Of a stretch of DNA of 29,137 bases, positions 15,920 through 23,468 are shown piece by piece. Position numbers and translations under genes: made by a program. Source of the stretch: a virus; IMG/VR virus record IMGVR_UViG_3300010885_025933, positions 1 through 29,137 of that record; one strand, written 5' to 3'. Position 1 is the stretch's first letter. The number at the start of each line of letters is the position of its first letter. The notes below the pieces were generated by a model. The model did not search any database. It was given only the letters and a program-made list of their open reading frames with translations, and was not told where the DNA came from.

Positions 15920-17964
15920 GCGATCAGCCAAAATTTCGACTAATCCTCTGGAGCATCTCCTCAACTGGCTGGAGGGGAACCCAAAAGGCTGTTGTCTACA
16001 ATGCTAAGAACCTTGGCGTTGAGGAGCATGCTAATGATGTCGGTTCTGCATTCTGGACACTAGACAACGACCACCCACAGATCTCAGAGTTTGTTCCGCT
16101 TGCTCGGCACTACGAGATTAGCAGGTGGTCTGCTCCTAGAAACCGCTGGGAGTTTGTTGGCGCTGGAATGCTCAACGATTATAATGTTACTGAGTACCAA
16201 ACGACATTCCAGGGTATGGATTACAAGGCTGTATTGAATCAGACCTTTACTCCGCTTAGCGGAATGACTACTGCAAATGCAGGTGTTACCACTACCGTAA
16301 CTCCGTCAACTACCGCTAGTACTTTTTCGTCAAATAGTGTTTTTGCTTTAAACGTAAGCACTGCCACAACAGCAGTACGATATTTGAATAGTTCCTCTAT
16401 TGACGTGGATGGTCCTTACGCTTATGCGTCACCTGGAAAATTAAGAAAACTTACTCTTGATCAATTCAATAACCTCCAACCTGGAACTGGCTATTACATT
16501 AATGATGCTGGCGGAAATTTTAGCGGTCCAACATATTATGAAACCCCTAAAATTGAATTGAACTGGGACGGAGTTTGGAAGAGCAGCACTACCAGCGGGT
16601 TTCCTGTTCCAGTCCCAATGCTATTTTTGGTTCTTTGTAGTCCACCAGCCTTAAAAGATTATGGAACATTACCAATCAATCCACAAACTATTCTTACCGA
16701 AGACCAAGATGTAATGAATGGTCCGACAACTATTTACAATGGCGCAAGATGGACATACCAACTTAATCTATTTCCCCAAGAATTAAAAACTCTTGTAGAA
16801 AAAGAGGAAGGGGTTGGTTCTTTTACTGGGAAAGATTACGTTGACGGCTTGGTTGACTACGGAAATAACGAGACTGATATTGCCTGCCTGAGACCAGGGG
16901 TATCATACTCTTTTCAAGTTTATGCGGCAATTTATAGGGCGTCTGGAAATGGCATTTGGTATCGTACCCCAAAGGGTGTAGTAAGCGGATCTACAAATAC
17001 GGCAGCAACGACTTTTGGCGAGCCAGCAAATGTTACCCTTGGTCAATCCGACGAAGATGTTGCCGCCACCATCAAAAGATCTTTTAACAACGCGGCGTTA
17101 GTTGACCCTTATTCAAGGGTTAGATATGCGTCGTTGTCAATTTCTGGAAGTACAGCAACAACGATAAAAACATATTCTAATGGCGAACCAATGATGCAGT
17201 TTATTGCTAGTGTTTGCGATATTGAGATGGGGGCAAAAACTGACGGATCAAAGGTAGTATTTGGTATTGACAAACCAACAAATGGTGGAACTTACACTGG
17301 AAATTTTAAATTAAATACAAGTGTTTCAAGTGCAGCAACCACCGCGTTTGCACTTCGATACCCAGAAAGCGTTAAGTCATTTTCATTCACCCCTGGATAT
17401 AGCAGGGTTCGAAATGATATTACCCTAATCCCAACAACATTGTATCTTTCTGGCTCAAGCGGTCAGAACGTTGGCGGAACTAGTCTTATTGGGGCAACTG
17501 CGAGCGACAGCGCAAGCATTGCATCAAATGGTCGCATCCCGCTAATTATTACTCGTGCTGGATTGGTAGATGAGAAGGCTGCCCAGAACGAAGCCAATAG
17601 GTTACTTGCTACCTACAAGCCAGCCAATACCAAGCAGGCAAACATTAGGGTAACGCTCAATGGCGTAGACTTGTGGAATGGCTGGGACCTTGGCGACTCA
17701 GTTCGCTTAACAATCAACCGTGGTCTTGCCGTTGTCAATGAAGCATTCGTCATCACTGGAGTCCGTTGGTTTGGAGAGATGGATGGTCACGAGCGAGTCG
17801 AACTTGACCTTGTCCAGGGTACTGCATTTGCCGCCGCCTATGCTAACCCAGCACCTCCGCCAGCCACCCCAGAAGCAGCCTCAATCTATGTACCACCCCA
17901 GTCAGCCATTCCAGTGGCTCAAGGGTTCCACAATGAAGAGCAAGGAGTTAAGAAGTTCTCATGA
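15916..17964 (+). CDS. Minor tail protein (Tal / ReqiPepy6 Gp37-like) with inserted domains
   Basis: Probable tail-tip protein carrying receptor-binding or hub functions. Residues 1-110 (FRLILWSISSTGWRG, then YEISRWSAPRNRWEFVGAGM) and about 545-650 (EKAAQNEANRLLATYKPANT, GWDLGDSVRLTINRG) match the conserved ends of Gp37-like tail proteins. Between them, about residues 128-440, lies an extra block with a fibronectin-III-like signature (LRPGVSYSFQVYAAIY). This block is AT-richer and uses AGA for Arg, unlike the ends. The Pro/Ala-rich C-terminus follows. ATG 15916 is chosen because it makes ATGA with the upstream stop and has GAGG at a good distance; GTG 15910 does not. Likely to decide host range. 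Confidence 0.68.
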   Translation: MSDQPKFRLILWSISSTGWRGTQKAVVYNAKNLGVEEHANDVGSAFWTLDNDHPQISEFVPLARHYEISRWSAPRNRWEFVGAGMLNDYNVTEYQTTFQGMDYKAVLNQTFTPLSGMTTANAGVTTTVTPSTTASTFSSNSVFALNVSTATTAVRYLNSSSIDVDGPYAYASPGKLRKLTLDQFNNLQPGTGYYINDAGGNFSGPTYYETPKIELNWDGVWKSSTTSGFPVPVPMLFLVLCSPPALKDYGTLPINPQTILTEDQDVMNGPTTIYNGARWTYQLNLFPQELKTLVEKEEGVGSFTGKDYVDGLVDYGNNETDIACLRPGVSYSFQVYAAIYRASGNGIWYRTPKGVVSGSTNTAATTFGEPANVTLGQSDEDVAATIKRSFNNAALVDPYSRVRYASLSISGSTATTIKTYSNGEPMMQFIASVCDIEMGAKTDGSKVVFGIDKPTNGGTYTGNFKLNTSVSSAATTAFALRYPESVKSFSFTPGYSRVRNDITLIPTTLYLSGSSGQNVGGTSLIGATASDSASIASNGRIPLIITRAGLVDEKAAQNEANRLLATYKPANTKQANIRVTLNGVDLWNGWDLGDSVRLTINRGLAVVNEAFVITGVRWFGEMDGHERVELDLVQGTAFAAAYANPAPPPATPEAASIYVPPQSAIPVAQGFHNEEQGVKKFS

Positions 17965-18203
17965 CGCAGTCGCAGTTCCAGGCGTTATTGACGGCTATCG
18001 ATGACGTCCGCAAAGAGGTTTCATCGCGCCTCGACGCCATCGAGCACCGTCTCCGCGCTGTTGAAGTAGACCAGGCTAAGGCTTCTGCAATCCGTGCAGT
18101 CAGCAGGGAAGCGGGAATAGATGTAAAATGGAAGGTGGGAATTGCTGTGTCCGCTGTGGGCGCAATCGCTTCCCTGATCGTGGGATTGTTACAGATCCCG
18201 TAG
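17961..18203 (+). CDS. Small coiled-coil plus membrane-anchor protein (XhlA/holin-like)
   Basis: 80 residues: residues 1-45 form a charged amphipathic coiled coil (DDVRKEVSSRLDAIEHRLRA), then a C-terminal hydrophobic span of about 20 residues (GIAVSAVGAIASLIVGLL). This layout is known from XhlA-type lysis accessory proteins and small holins. ATG overlaps the tail gene stop (ATGA). The position right after the tail genes is a usual place for a lysis gene, but no endolysin follows; the next gene is a phosphoesterase. Topology fits, sequence family not proven. Confidence 0.5.
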   Translation: MTQSQFQALLTAIDDVRKEVSSRLDAIEHRLRAVEVDQAKASAIRAVSREAGIDVKWKVGIAVSAVGAIASLIVGLLQIP

Positions 18204-18212
18204 GAGAGACAC

Positions 18213-19343
18213 ATGAGTCTTGAGCACGAAATCCACGAGTTGCGTTCCAATGGACTTTCTTTCGCACAGATCGGTGCAAGGATTGGGTTGACCAAGGATC
18301 AAACGCAGAAGCGATACCAAAAGTTTCTTCTGGCAAATCCCCTCCCCCATACCCCCACCCCAGAGGGGGACGGGTTATTCAGCGGGGGATCTATTAAGAG
18401 AGTTACCCCCCCGACCCCCCCAGTGGACGAGCAGTATATCAAATCAGTTGACATTGTCAACATCGACTACATCCCTGCACTGGGGGCACGTTCAGAAGGG
18501 ATTAATGAATTAGTAATTGCAGCGGGGGACTTCCAGTTCCCCTTTGAGGACCCAGAGGTCTACGCCTCTTTCCTCACTTTCCTTGCATTTGAGAAGCCAG
18601 ACCGCATCGTTTTGACTGGTGACATCCTTGACCTGACTGCTGTCTCGGCATACGACAAGGACCCACGCCTGGGAATGCCAGTCCAGGAAGAGTTGGCGCA
18701 CGCACACCGACGGCTTGCGGAGATCCGCGCAGCCGCTGGTCCTGAGTGCAAGATCTTCTTCCTCTACGGAAACCACGAGGCACGCCTTAGTAAGTGGCTT
18801 GCCAAGAAGGCGCCAGAACTCGTCGGCATGACTGATGCCGAAGGTCGCGAGATCCTTTCGCTCGCAAACCTCCTGCGCCTTGATGCGCTGGAGATCACTC
18901 CATGTCTCTCGGAGGGACTAGCGTATGCAGGACCAGAACATTTCCGTTCGTACTACCAAATTGCGCCCGACCTTATCGCAACGCATGGCACGTATTCTCG
19001 CAGTACTGGCGGCGGTGCGAGCATCATTCCAATCGTCGACTCCATCGGGGTCAGCGTCGTGGGTGGACACGACCATTCGCAGGGGGTCGCTTTCCGAACG
19101 GTCGGCGGCTTCGCTGGCATTGAGGAAAAGCGCACGGCTGCCATCTCGACGGGGATGATGTGCCGACGTACGGAGTTGGGCTATCTTGCCCAGCACCAGG
19201 TCAACCGCTGGTCGGCAGGATTTGCCGTCATTGAACTTTGGGGTGATGAGGCTGCCCAGTGGCAGTCAGACTTTGCCTCCTGGAACGGATCAGAACTTGT
19301 ATGGCGTGGACGAAGATATGCACCGAAAAGTGTGGTAAAGTAG
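18213..19343 (+). CDS. Calcineurin-like metallophosphoesterase with N-terminal helix-turn-helix
   Basis: A two-metal phosphoesterase. Residues about 5-40 form a helix-turn-helix (LSFAQIGARIGLTKDQTQKR) that could bind DNA. A Pro/Gly-rich linker (about 42-72) is encoded by C/G homopolymers. The catalytic motifs follow in order: DFQFPF (D106, with Gln where His is usual), GDILD (136-140), GNHE (186-189), H258 in ATHG, and GHDHS (285-289). All metal ligands except the first His are visible. It starts nine bases after the previous stop, with GGAGAG upstream. Phage copies of this family are often of unknown substrate; the HTH suggests action on DNA or nucleotides near DNA. Substrate not known. Confidence 0.8.
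   Translation: MSLEHEIHELRSNGLSFAQIGARIGLTKDQTQKRYQKFLLANPLPHTPTPEGDGLFSGGSIKRVTPPTPPVDEQYIKSVDIVNIDYIPALGARSEGINELVIAAGDFQFPFEDPEVYASFLTFLAFEKPDRIVLTGDILDLTAVSAYDKDPRLGMPVQEELAHAHRRLAEIRAAAGPECKIFFLYGNHEARLSKWLAKKAPELVGMTDAEGREILSLANLLRLDALEITPCLSEGLAYAGPEHFRSYYQIAPDLIATHGTYSRSTGGGASIIPIVDSIGVSVVGGHDHSQGVAFRTVGGFAGIEEKRTAAISTGMMCRRTELGYLAQHQVNRWSAGFAVIELWGDEAAQWQSDFASWNGSELVWRGRRYAPKSVVK
18339..18361 (-). other. Putative G-quadruplex motif on the minus (template) strand
   Basis: On the + strand four C-runs of 4, 5, 5 and 4 bases are spaced by 1, 3 and 1 bases, so the minus strand reads as a four-tract G-quadruplex motif with very short loops. It falls in the linker of the metallophosphoesterase. 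A further pair of seven-C runs lies at 18406-18421. Seen directly; formation in the cell is not shown. Confidence 0.6.
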
Positions 19344-19368
19344 TTTAAACCAAAATAAGGGGGTCGAT

Positions 19369-20214
19369 ATGTTAGGGGTCGTAGGAACAGGGCAGGTAGC
19401 CCAACACGTTATCGCGCACCTTAAGGATCATGGGATTCTTCATAATGTCTTTACGCGCTCGCCTATCTCCGAGGATAGTGTGGGCGCTTCTGTTTTCTAT
19501 ACGCATGAGAATCTTCCCGACCTACTCAAGGAACACAAGATCACAGCGGTGATCAATTGTTCCGCCTTGCGAGACATCCAGCGTTGTGAAGGTGAGCCGC
19601 GCCAGGCATGGGGAGCCAACGTCGGTCTCCCTTCCATCATTGGTGACCAGGTCAAGCAGGTGTATCTCAGTACGGATTACGTCTTTGATCGCAACCTACA
19701 GAACCGAGTGCTCGACGAGACTGCCGTCTCGGAGGGTGCTCTTACTGTTTATGGCGCAACAAAACTTCAGGGGGAAGACGCAACGCTTTCGCGAGACGGG
19801 ATCGTTGCTAGGATCAGTAGCCCATGGGGACTCTATCCTTCCCCCCTGAAGGCGCACTTTGTGGACTTTGCTTCCATGAACACACATGATCTTGACTTGC
19901 CAACTGACCAGTGGTTTAGCCCAACATACTTGCCAGACATCGCTGGCACGTTGGTCGAGTTGGCTACTGGTCCGCAGCACTATGGGACCTATCACTTGGT
20001 CAATACGGGAAAGACTAACTGGCAATCGTTTGCCATGTTGGCGCGACAATTGAATCACAATAAAAAGAAGACAACTGGTTCCGAAAGAAACGACAAGACG
20101 CGACCAACGAATGGTGCGCTAATCAATACTCGCCTGCCAAAGTTCCGTCACTGGATTACAGCGATGGAAGAATACTTCAAGGGAAAACTAGCAGAGGAAG
20201 GATACACACGATGA
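19369..20214 (+). CDS. RmlD-like dTDP-4-dehydrorhamnose reductase (SDR)
   Basis: Reduces the 4-keto group of a dTDP-6-deoxy-hexulose, last step to dTDP-rhamnose or a relative. 281 residues, normal for RmlD. The N-terminal nucleotide motif is GVVGTGQVAQHV; the family tag STDYVFD is at residues 101-107; the SDR catalytic pair is Y128 and K132 in YGATKLQGE; VARISSPWGLY follows. ATG has AGGGGG five bases upstream, and the start shares GGGGTCGATATG with the glycosyltransferase at 13113. It ends in ATGA with the next SDR gene, so both are coupled. RmlC-like is at 23817; RmlA and RmlB are not in the window, so the host or other phage genes must supply the substrate. The exact sugar product is inferred. 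Confidence 0.8.
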   Translation: MLGVVGTGQVAQHVIAHLKDHGILHNVFTRSPISEDSVGASVFYTHENLPDLLKEHKITAVINCSALRDIQRCEGEPRQAWGANVGLPSIIGDQVKQVYLSTDYVFDRNLQNRVLDETAVSEGALTVYGATKLQGEDATLSRDGIVARISSPWGLYPSPLKAHFVDFASMNTHDLDLPTDQWFSPTYLPDIAGTLVELATGPQHYGTYHLVNTGKTNWQSFAMLARQLNHNKKKTTGSERNDKTRPTNGALINTRLPKFRHWITAMEEYFKGKLAEEGYTR

Positions 20215-21170
20215 AAGCACTAGTAGTCGGTCACCGTGGCTACCTTGGTCCCCTGGTGGTCAAGCACTTGAAGCGCGGCGGTGCTATCGTCCACGGCTAT
20301 GACGAGGACTGGTACAGCGACAGCGTCAACGGTCTGAAGGGCGAACATATTCCAGACAGCGAACGCAACGGTGCTAACGCACGTCTCTTTGACATGGACC
20401 CACTTGGTTCCTACGACGTCATCGTTTGGCTGGCTGCTGTAAGCAACGATCACATGGGCGACATTGACGTTTTTGATACCAATTGGTCGAACACAGATCA
20501 ACCAATCCTTCAGGCAAAGCGATTCTGGCACGAAAACCCAGCGGGAAAGTTTATCTATATTTCGTCGGCTTCAGTCTACGGTGCGGGTGAGAAAACGCCA
20601 TCGACAGAACACTCCCCAGAGAATCCGCTCTCTGCCTACGGTCGAAGCAAATTGGCAACAGACACTTGGCTACGAAACCAGCATGGTCACCAGTGGGTCT
20701 CGCTCCGACTTGGCACCCTGTGGGGCGCTTCGCCAAATATGCGCCGCGACCTTGTGGTCAATGCGTTTGTCTGGGAAACAATCCACAAGGGATTGATTAG
20801 CCCACAGTCTGATGCTCGACGCCCCATCCTGCACGTGGATGACGCCGCCCTGGCAATCAGCCTGTCCGCGTTCAGCCCCTCGGTTAACGGCATCATCAAC
20901 GTGTGCTCGGAGAACATCACGGTCTACGATCTCGCCAAGCGGATTGGTGAATCGCTTGGTGCCCGTGTCACGTACGGAGAGGGCGACTCAGATCGCCGAG
21001 ACTATCACATGGACAACAGCAAGGCGATGTTTGCACTTGAGATCCGCGAGCAGGAGTGGAAGACCACGCATGACCCAGCATACCTCTGGGAGGTTGACAA
21101 GTGCTTGCGCAAGTATGGCGACTTCCTGCCAACCAGAACTGAACTTTACAAACTGGGGTTAGAGTCTTGA
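20211..21170 (+). CDS. NAD-dependent epimerase/dehydratase, extended SDR (sugar nucleotide)
   Basis: Acts on a nucleotide sugar, as epimerase, dehydratase or reductase. 319 residues, normal length. N-terminal NAD motif GHRGYLG (residues 7-13), WLAAVSND (73-80), SSASVYG (118-124), catalytic Y143 and K147 in YGRSK, and WGASPNMRRDLVVN later, close to a recalled group of SDRs with YGxSPRLRxDLVVN. The C-terminal substrate domain is complete. ATG overlaps the RmlD-like stop (ATGA). It is not a clear RmlB: the RmlB-specific motifs are not seen. With RmlD, RmlC and the glycosyltransferase it makes a sugar-nucleotide set. Confidence 0.78.
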   Translation: MKALVVGHRGYLGPLVVKHLKRGGAIVHGYDEDWYSDSVNGLKGEHIPDSERNGANARLFDMDPLGSYDVIVWLAAVSNDHMGDIDVFDTNWSNTDQPILQAKRFWHENPAGKFIYISSASVYGAGEKTPSTEHSPENPLSAYGRSKLATDTWLRNQHGHQWVSLRLGTLWGASPNMRRDLVVNAFVWETIHKGLISPQSDARRPILHVDDAALAISLSAFSPSVNGIINVCSENITVYDLAKRIGESLGARVTYGEGDSDRRDYHMDNSKAMFALEIREQEWKTTHDPAYLWEVDKCLRKYGDFLPTRTELYKLGLES

Positions 21171-21844
21171 AGTCTATGTCGGATATCCTTGATGGGCACA
21201 TCCAACGCAAGGCGCTCGTTGGGCGTCCCTCTGTGGGGCGTTGGCGCGGCTCCTTGCTGGGCGCCTGCATCCGACAGCAGTGGTACAGCGCAGAGAAGGT
21301 AGAGCCGAGCAACCCATTCCCTGACAGCCTGTACAGGATCTTTGAGCGGGGTCATGCTGTGGCGGAGACCTTGAGTCAGGCTGGTCGAAGCGCCCTTGCC
21401 GCAGGAGACCTTCTTGGCTTTGAGGAAGAGGTTCCTCTCGCGTTCCCAGAGTATGACTTCTCTGGTAATGCCGATGCGGTGGTCACTCACCTTGATGGCA
21501 CCAAGGAGGTCTGGGAGTACAAGTCTACGACCCAGCGCGGTCTCATGTACATCAAGGGCGTGAAGCCCGAGCACGCGGTTCAGGCGTCTGTCTACGCCTA
21601 TATCCTAGAGAAGCAGACAGGCATTCCTCACGAGGCGCGGGTCATCTATGCTACGGCTGAGGACTATCGCCTCCTGGAGTACAAATTGGACCGCGCATGG
21701 AGGGACCGTGCATTGAGGGTCCTCCGTGTGCTACAGTACTTTGGCAAGCGTAAGCCGCCACGCCTGCCTAGCCGACGAGGCAAGGACATAAAGGCGGAAT
21801 TCCCGTGCAAGGGATGTCAGTGGTTGAAGGAGTGCAGAGGATGA
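21167..21844 (+). CDS. Cas4-like PD-(D/E)XK exonuclease (RecB family, Fe-S type)
   Basis: A RecB-type nuclease that probably degrades or resects DNA ends for the annealing protein downstream. The active site is visible: H63 (RGHAVAE), D103 (GNADAVV), E117 and K119 (WEYKST). Four Cys, C34 near the N-terminus and C214, C217, C223 at the C-terminus (FPCKGCQWLKEC), fit the Cas4/AddB iron-sulfur cluster layout. 225 residues, usual for Cas4. The start is TTG 21167, overlapping the previous stop; ATG 21176 is an equal alternative that drops three residues (subtract 3 from the numbers). No Cas1 or CRISPR array is present, so this is a phage recombination enzyme. It runs directly into the ERF gene. 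Confidence 0.8.
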   Translation: MKSMSDILDGHIQRKALVGRPSVGRWRGSLLGACIRQQWYSAEKVEPSNPFPDSLYRIFERGHAVAETLSQAGRSALAAGDLLGFEEEVPLAFPEYDFSGNADAVVTHLDGTKEVWEYKSTTQRGLMYIKGVKPEHAVQASVYAYILEKQTGIPHEARVIYATAEDYRLLEYKLDRAWRDRALRVLRVLQYFGKRKPPRLPSRRGKDIKAEFPCKGCQWLKECRG

Positions 21845-22356
21845 CAGACCAACTCAAACTCGCCGCTAAGATCGCAAAGGTCATGGAGGCAGTCGGGTAC
21901 GTTGCCAAGACGGGAACAAACTCGGCACAGGGATACAAGTTCGTGCAGGCATCGGCAGTTGCCGACAAGGTGCGCGAGCAGTTGTCAAAGTTGAGCGTCT
22001 CAATGACGCCTACCAACATTGATGTGATCAGCGAAGGGCTGACGCCCAGCGGCAAGCAGGCGCTGCTTACGCTTCGCTTCACATGGACGTTGACCGATGG
22101 AGAGACTGGCGAGACCATCTCGTTCCAGTCTATTGGCACGGGCGCTGACTCAGGCGACAAGGCGGCATACAAGGCTGCCACTGGCGCCCTGAAGTACGCG
22201 CTCCTCACTGGCTTCCTGATCCCAACTGGCGATGACCCAGAGTCAGACGTCACAACGGATCGCGTCTCCAGTGCAGCCAAGGCAATCTTTGGGGATACTG
22301 AGAAGGTCGCCCCTGCACCTGCCAGTAAGCAGGACCTCAAGGAGTTTGACTTCTAA
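21841..22356 (+). CDS. erf: ERF-family single-strand annealing recombinase
   Basis: Anneals complementary single strands for phage recombination and repair. 171 residues from ATG 21841, which overlaps the Cas4-like stop (ATGA) and has AAGGAG eight bases upstream; a GTG at 21805 would add 12 residues inside the previous gene and is not favoured. Family pattern: N-terminal LAAKIAKVMEAVGYVAKTG, GYKFVQASAVADKVRE, and the strong ERF tag GTGADSGDKAAYKAATGALK (99-118) followed by YALLTGFLIPTGDDPE. The acidic C-terminus (DLKEFDF) may bind a partner such as the OB-like protein downstream. Cas4-like nuclease plus ERF plus OB-like protein reads as one recombination unit. Confidence 0.88.
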   Translation: MTDQLKLAAKIAKVMEAVGYVAKTGTNSAQGYKFVQASAVADKVREQLSKLSVSMTPTNIDVISEGLTPSGKQALLTLRFTWTLTDGETGETISFQSIGTGADSGDKAAYKAATGALKYALLTGFLIPTGDDPESDVTTDRVSSAAKAIFGDTEKVAPAPASKQDLKEFDF

Positions 22357-22772
22357 TGGCAGAGATTACACGCGGACCACAGGTCTCTTACGACCTCTGG
22401 CTCTCAGACAAGAAGGAACCAAAAGAGAAGACTTTCCAGAGTGGCACGACTGCCGTGGAGTTCTTTGCCAGCCGTAGTACGGTTGAGTACCAGACCTGGC
22501 GTGCGCTCCCAAAGGAGAACAAGCCAGAGGCACCAGCCAACAAGTACGTGTACGTGACGCTCACCGTCTTTGACAAGAAGGCGCAGGAGCACCTGTACAA
22601 GATCTACTACAAGGTTTCGGAGGCTCGCTCCAAGGGTGGCAAGGATGTCCGCCCGAACCTGCATGTCACTGGTGAACTCCGCAACCAGCGCGAGTATGAG
22701 GGTAAGAACTACGAGGACGTCACGGTGCGCGACGCAAGTCCGCTCATCTGGACGCCGCTGGTCGAGGGATGA
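22356..22772 (+). CDS. OB-fold-like protein, possible single-strand DNA-binding protein
   Basis: 138 residues. Starts in TAATG with the ERF stop; an AAGGAG lies upstream. Beta-rich with alternating hydrophobics (YVYVTLTVFDKKAQEHLYKI) and a pattern LHVTGELRNQREYEGKNYED like OB-fold ends (V-x-G-x-L then strand). The mid-section is basic (SEARSKGGKDVRP), fitting nucleic acid binding. Position after ERF is typical for an SSB. No classic SSB signature or acidic tail, so the call is by fold pattern and neighbours. Confidence 0.5.
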   Translation: MAEITRGPQVSYDLWLSDKKEPKEKTFQSGTTAVEFFASRSTVEYQTWRALPKENKPEAPANKYVYVTLTVFDKKAQEHLYKIYYKVSEARSKGGKDVRPNLHVTGELRNQREYEGKNYEDVTVRDASPLIWTPLVEG

Positions 22773-23002
22773 TTACGACGCCAGAGCAGGCAGTACTAGC
22801 AGCCACGTGTGCTTTGGCGCGGATTTCGACATTCAAATCCGAGGGTAAGCATAGCGAAGGCTGCTCGTGGTGCGATACAGACCCTCGTGACCTCTGTCGG
22901 ATGGTAGGTGTGTACGTTGCTGACGGCGTTAATGCGTCTACCATCCGACTCTACGAATCTAAGTCGGCGCACAAGACAATGGAGGCAATGTGGCTGGAGT
23001 AA
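22769..23002 (+). CDS. Small Cys-containing protein, unknown
   Basis: 77 residues, ATG overlapping the previous stop (ATGA) with GAGGG upstream. A cluster HSEGCSWCDTDPRDLC (residues 28-43) holds three Cys and His/Asp that could bind zinc. The N-terminal half is an Ala-rich helix. No family recognised. It ends just inside the next small gene, in a run of short coupled genes. Confidence 0.6.
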   Translation: MITTPEQAVLAATCALARISTFKSEGKHSEGCSWCDTDPRDLCRMVGVYVADGVNASTIRLYESKSAHKTMEAMWLE

Positions 23003-23181
23003 AGGCTCAGGCTGGCGGTAAGAGGCTGGACCCAGTCTTTGCCCCTAGAGCCTGTGACTCCTGCAACGAGACCATCGTAAAGTTGGCTGACGCCTATCAC
23101 GTGCGCGTCATTGACATGAACCGCAACCGAACCATCTGGGCATGGAAGCATAGAAAATGCATGAACCTGAACACGAGGTAA
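22990..23181 (+). CDS. Small zinc-ribbon-like protein
   Basis: 63 residues from GTG at 22990 with GGAGG four bases upstream. It has CDSC (residues 22-25) and later HRKC, giving a CxxC...HxxC zinc-ribbon layout. N-terminal part is basic. It overlaps the preceding gene by 13 bases and the next by 25. Function unknown; such miniproteins in phages are often transcription or host-takeover factors, but nothing here proves that. Confidence 0.5.
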   Translation: MAGVKAQAGGKRLDPVFAPRACDSCNETIVKLADAYHVRVIDMNRNRTIWAWKHRKCMNLNTR

Positions 23182-23468
23182 GGCGCGACGGTCGGTTCCT
23201 GGACGACAACTTGGAACTGATCCAGAAGGGTGACACCTGCTGGGCAGCCGACACCAAGATGTTTCGGGTCTGGGCATTCATCTCTCGCCGCTACCTCAAT
23301 GAAGGTGTCTATCCGCCAGAGGGTTGGTTCTTCCTTCGCGAGACAATTGAGAACCGAGTCCTCAACAAGGAGTTGCTTGCTGAGGGAGCCATAGAACTAG
23401 GAGAGAAGGTAGACCTTGGCGACGGTCGCAAGGCACAGACAGCGAGGTTAGTCAGTGGGAAAGTTTAA
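23157..23468 (+). CDS. Hypothetical protein, 103 aa
   Basis: No family recognised. The start ATG at 23157 lies within the previous gene and has no clear ribosome site, so the true start may be a little downstream; the reading frame is supported by its fit between neighbours and even composition. A charged N-terminus is followed by a compact domain with Trp/Tyr (MFRVWAFISRRYL, then PPEGWFFLRETIENRV). Ends overlapping the nuclease GTG start. No membrane or signal segment. Confidence 0.5.
   Translation: MHEPEHEVRRDGRFLDDNLELIQKGDTCWAADTKMFRVWAFISRRYLNEGVYPPEGWFFLRETIENRVLNKELLAEGAIELGEKVDLGDGRKAQTARLVSGKV

Noticed and set aside
20211-21170. RmlB dehydratase
   Set aside because: The nucleotide motif and the SPxxRxDLVVN text fit another SDR group, and RmlB-specific motifs are not visible.
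21167-21844. CRISPR-Cas adaptation module because of the Cas4-like gene
   Set aside because: No Cas1, Cas2 or repeat array is nearby; the gene is coupled to ERF, so it is a phage recombination nuclease.
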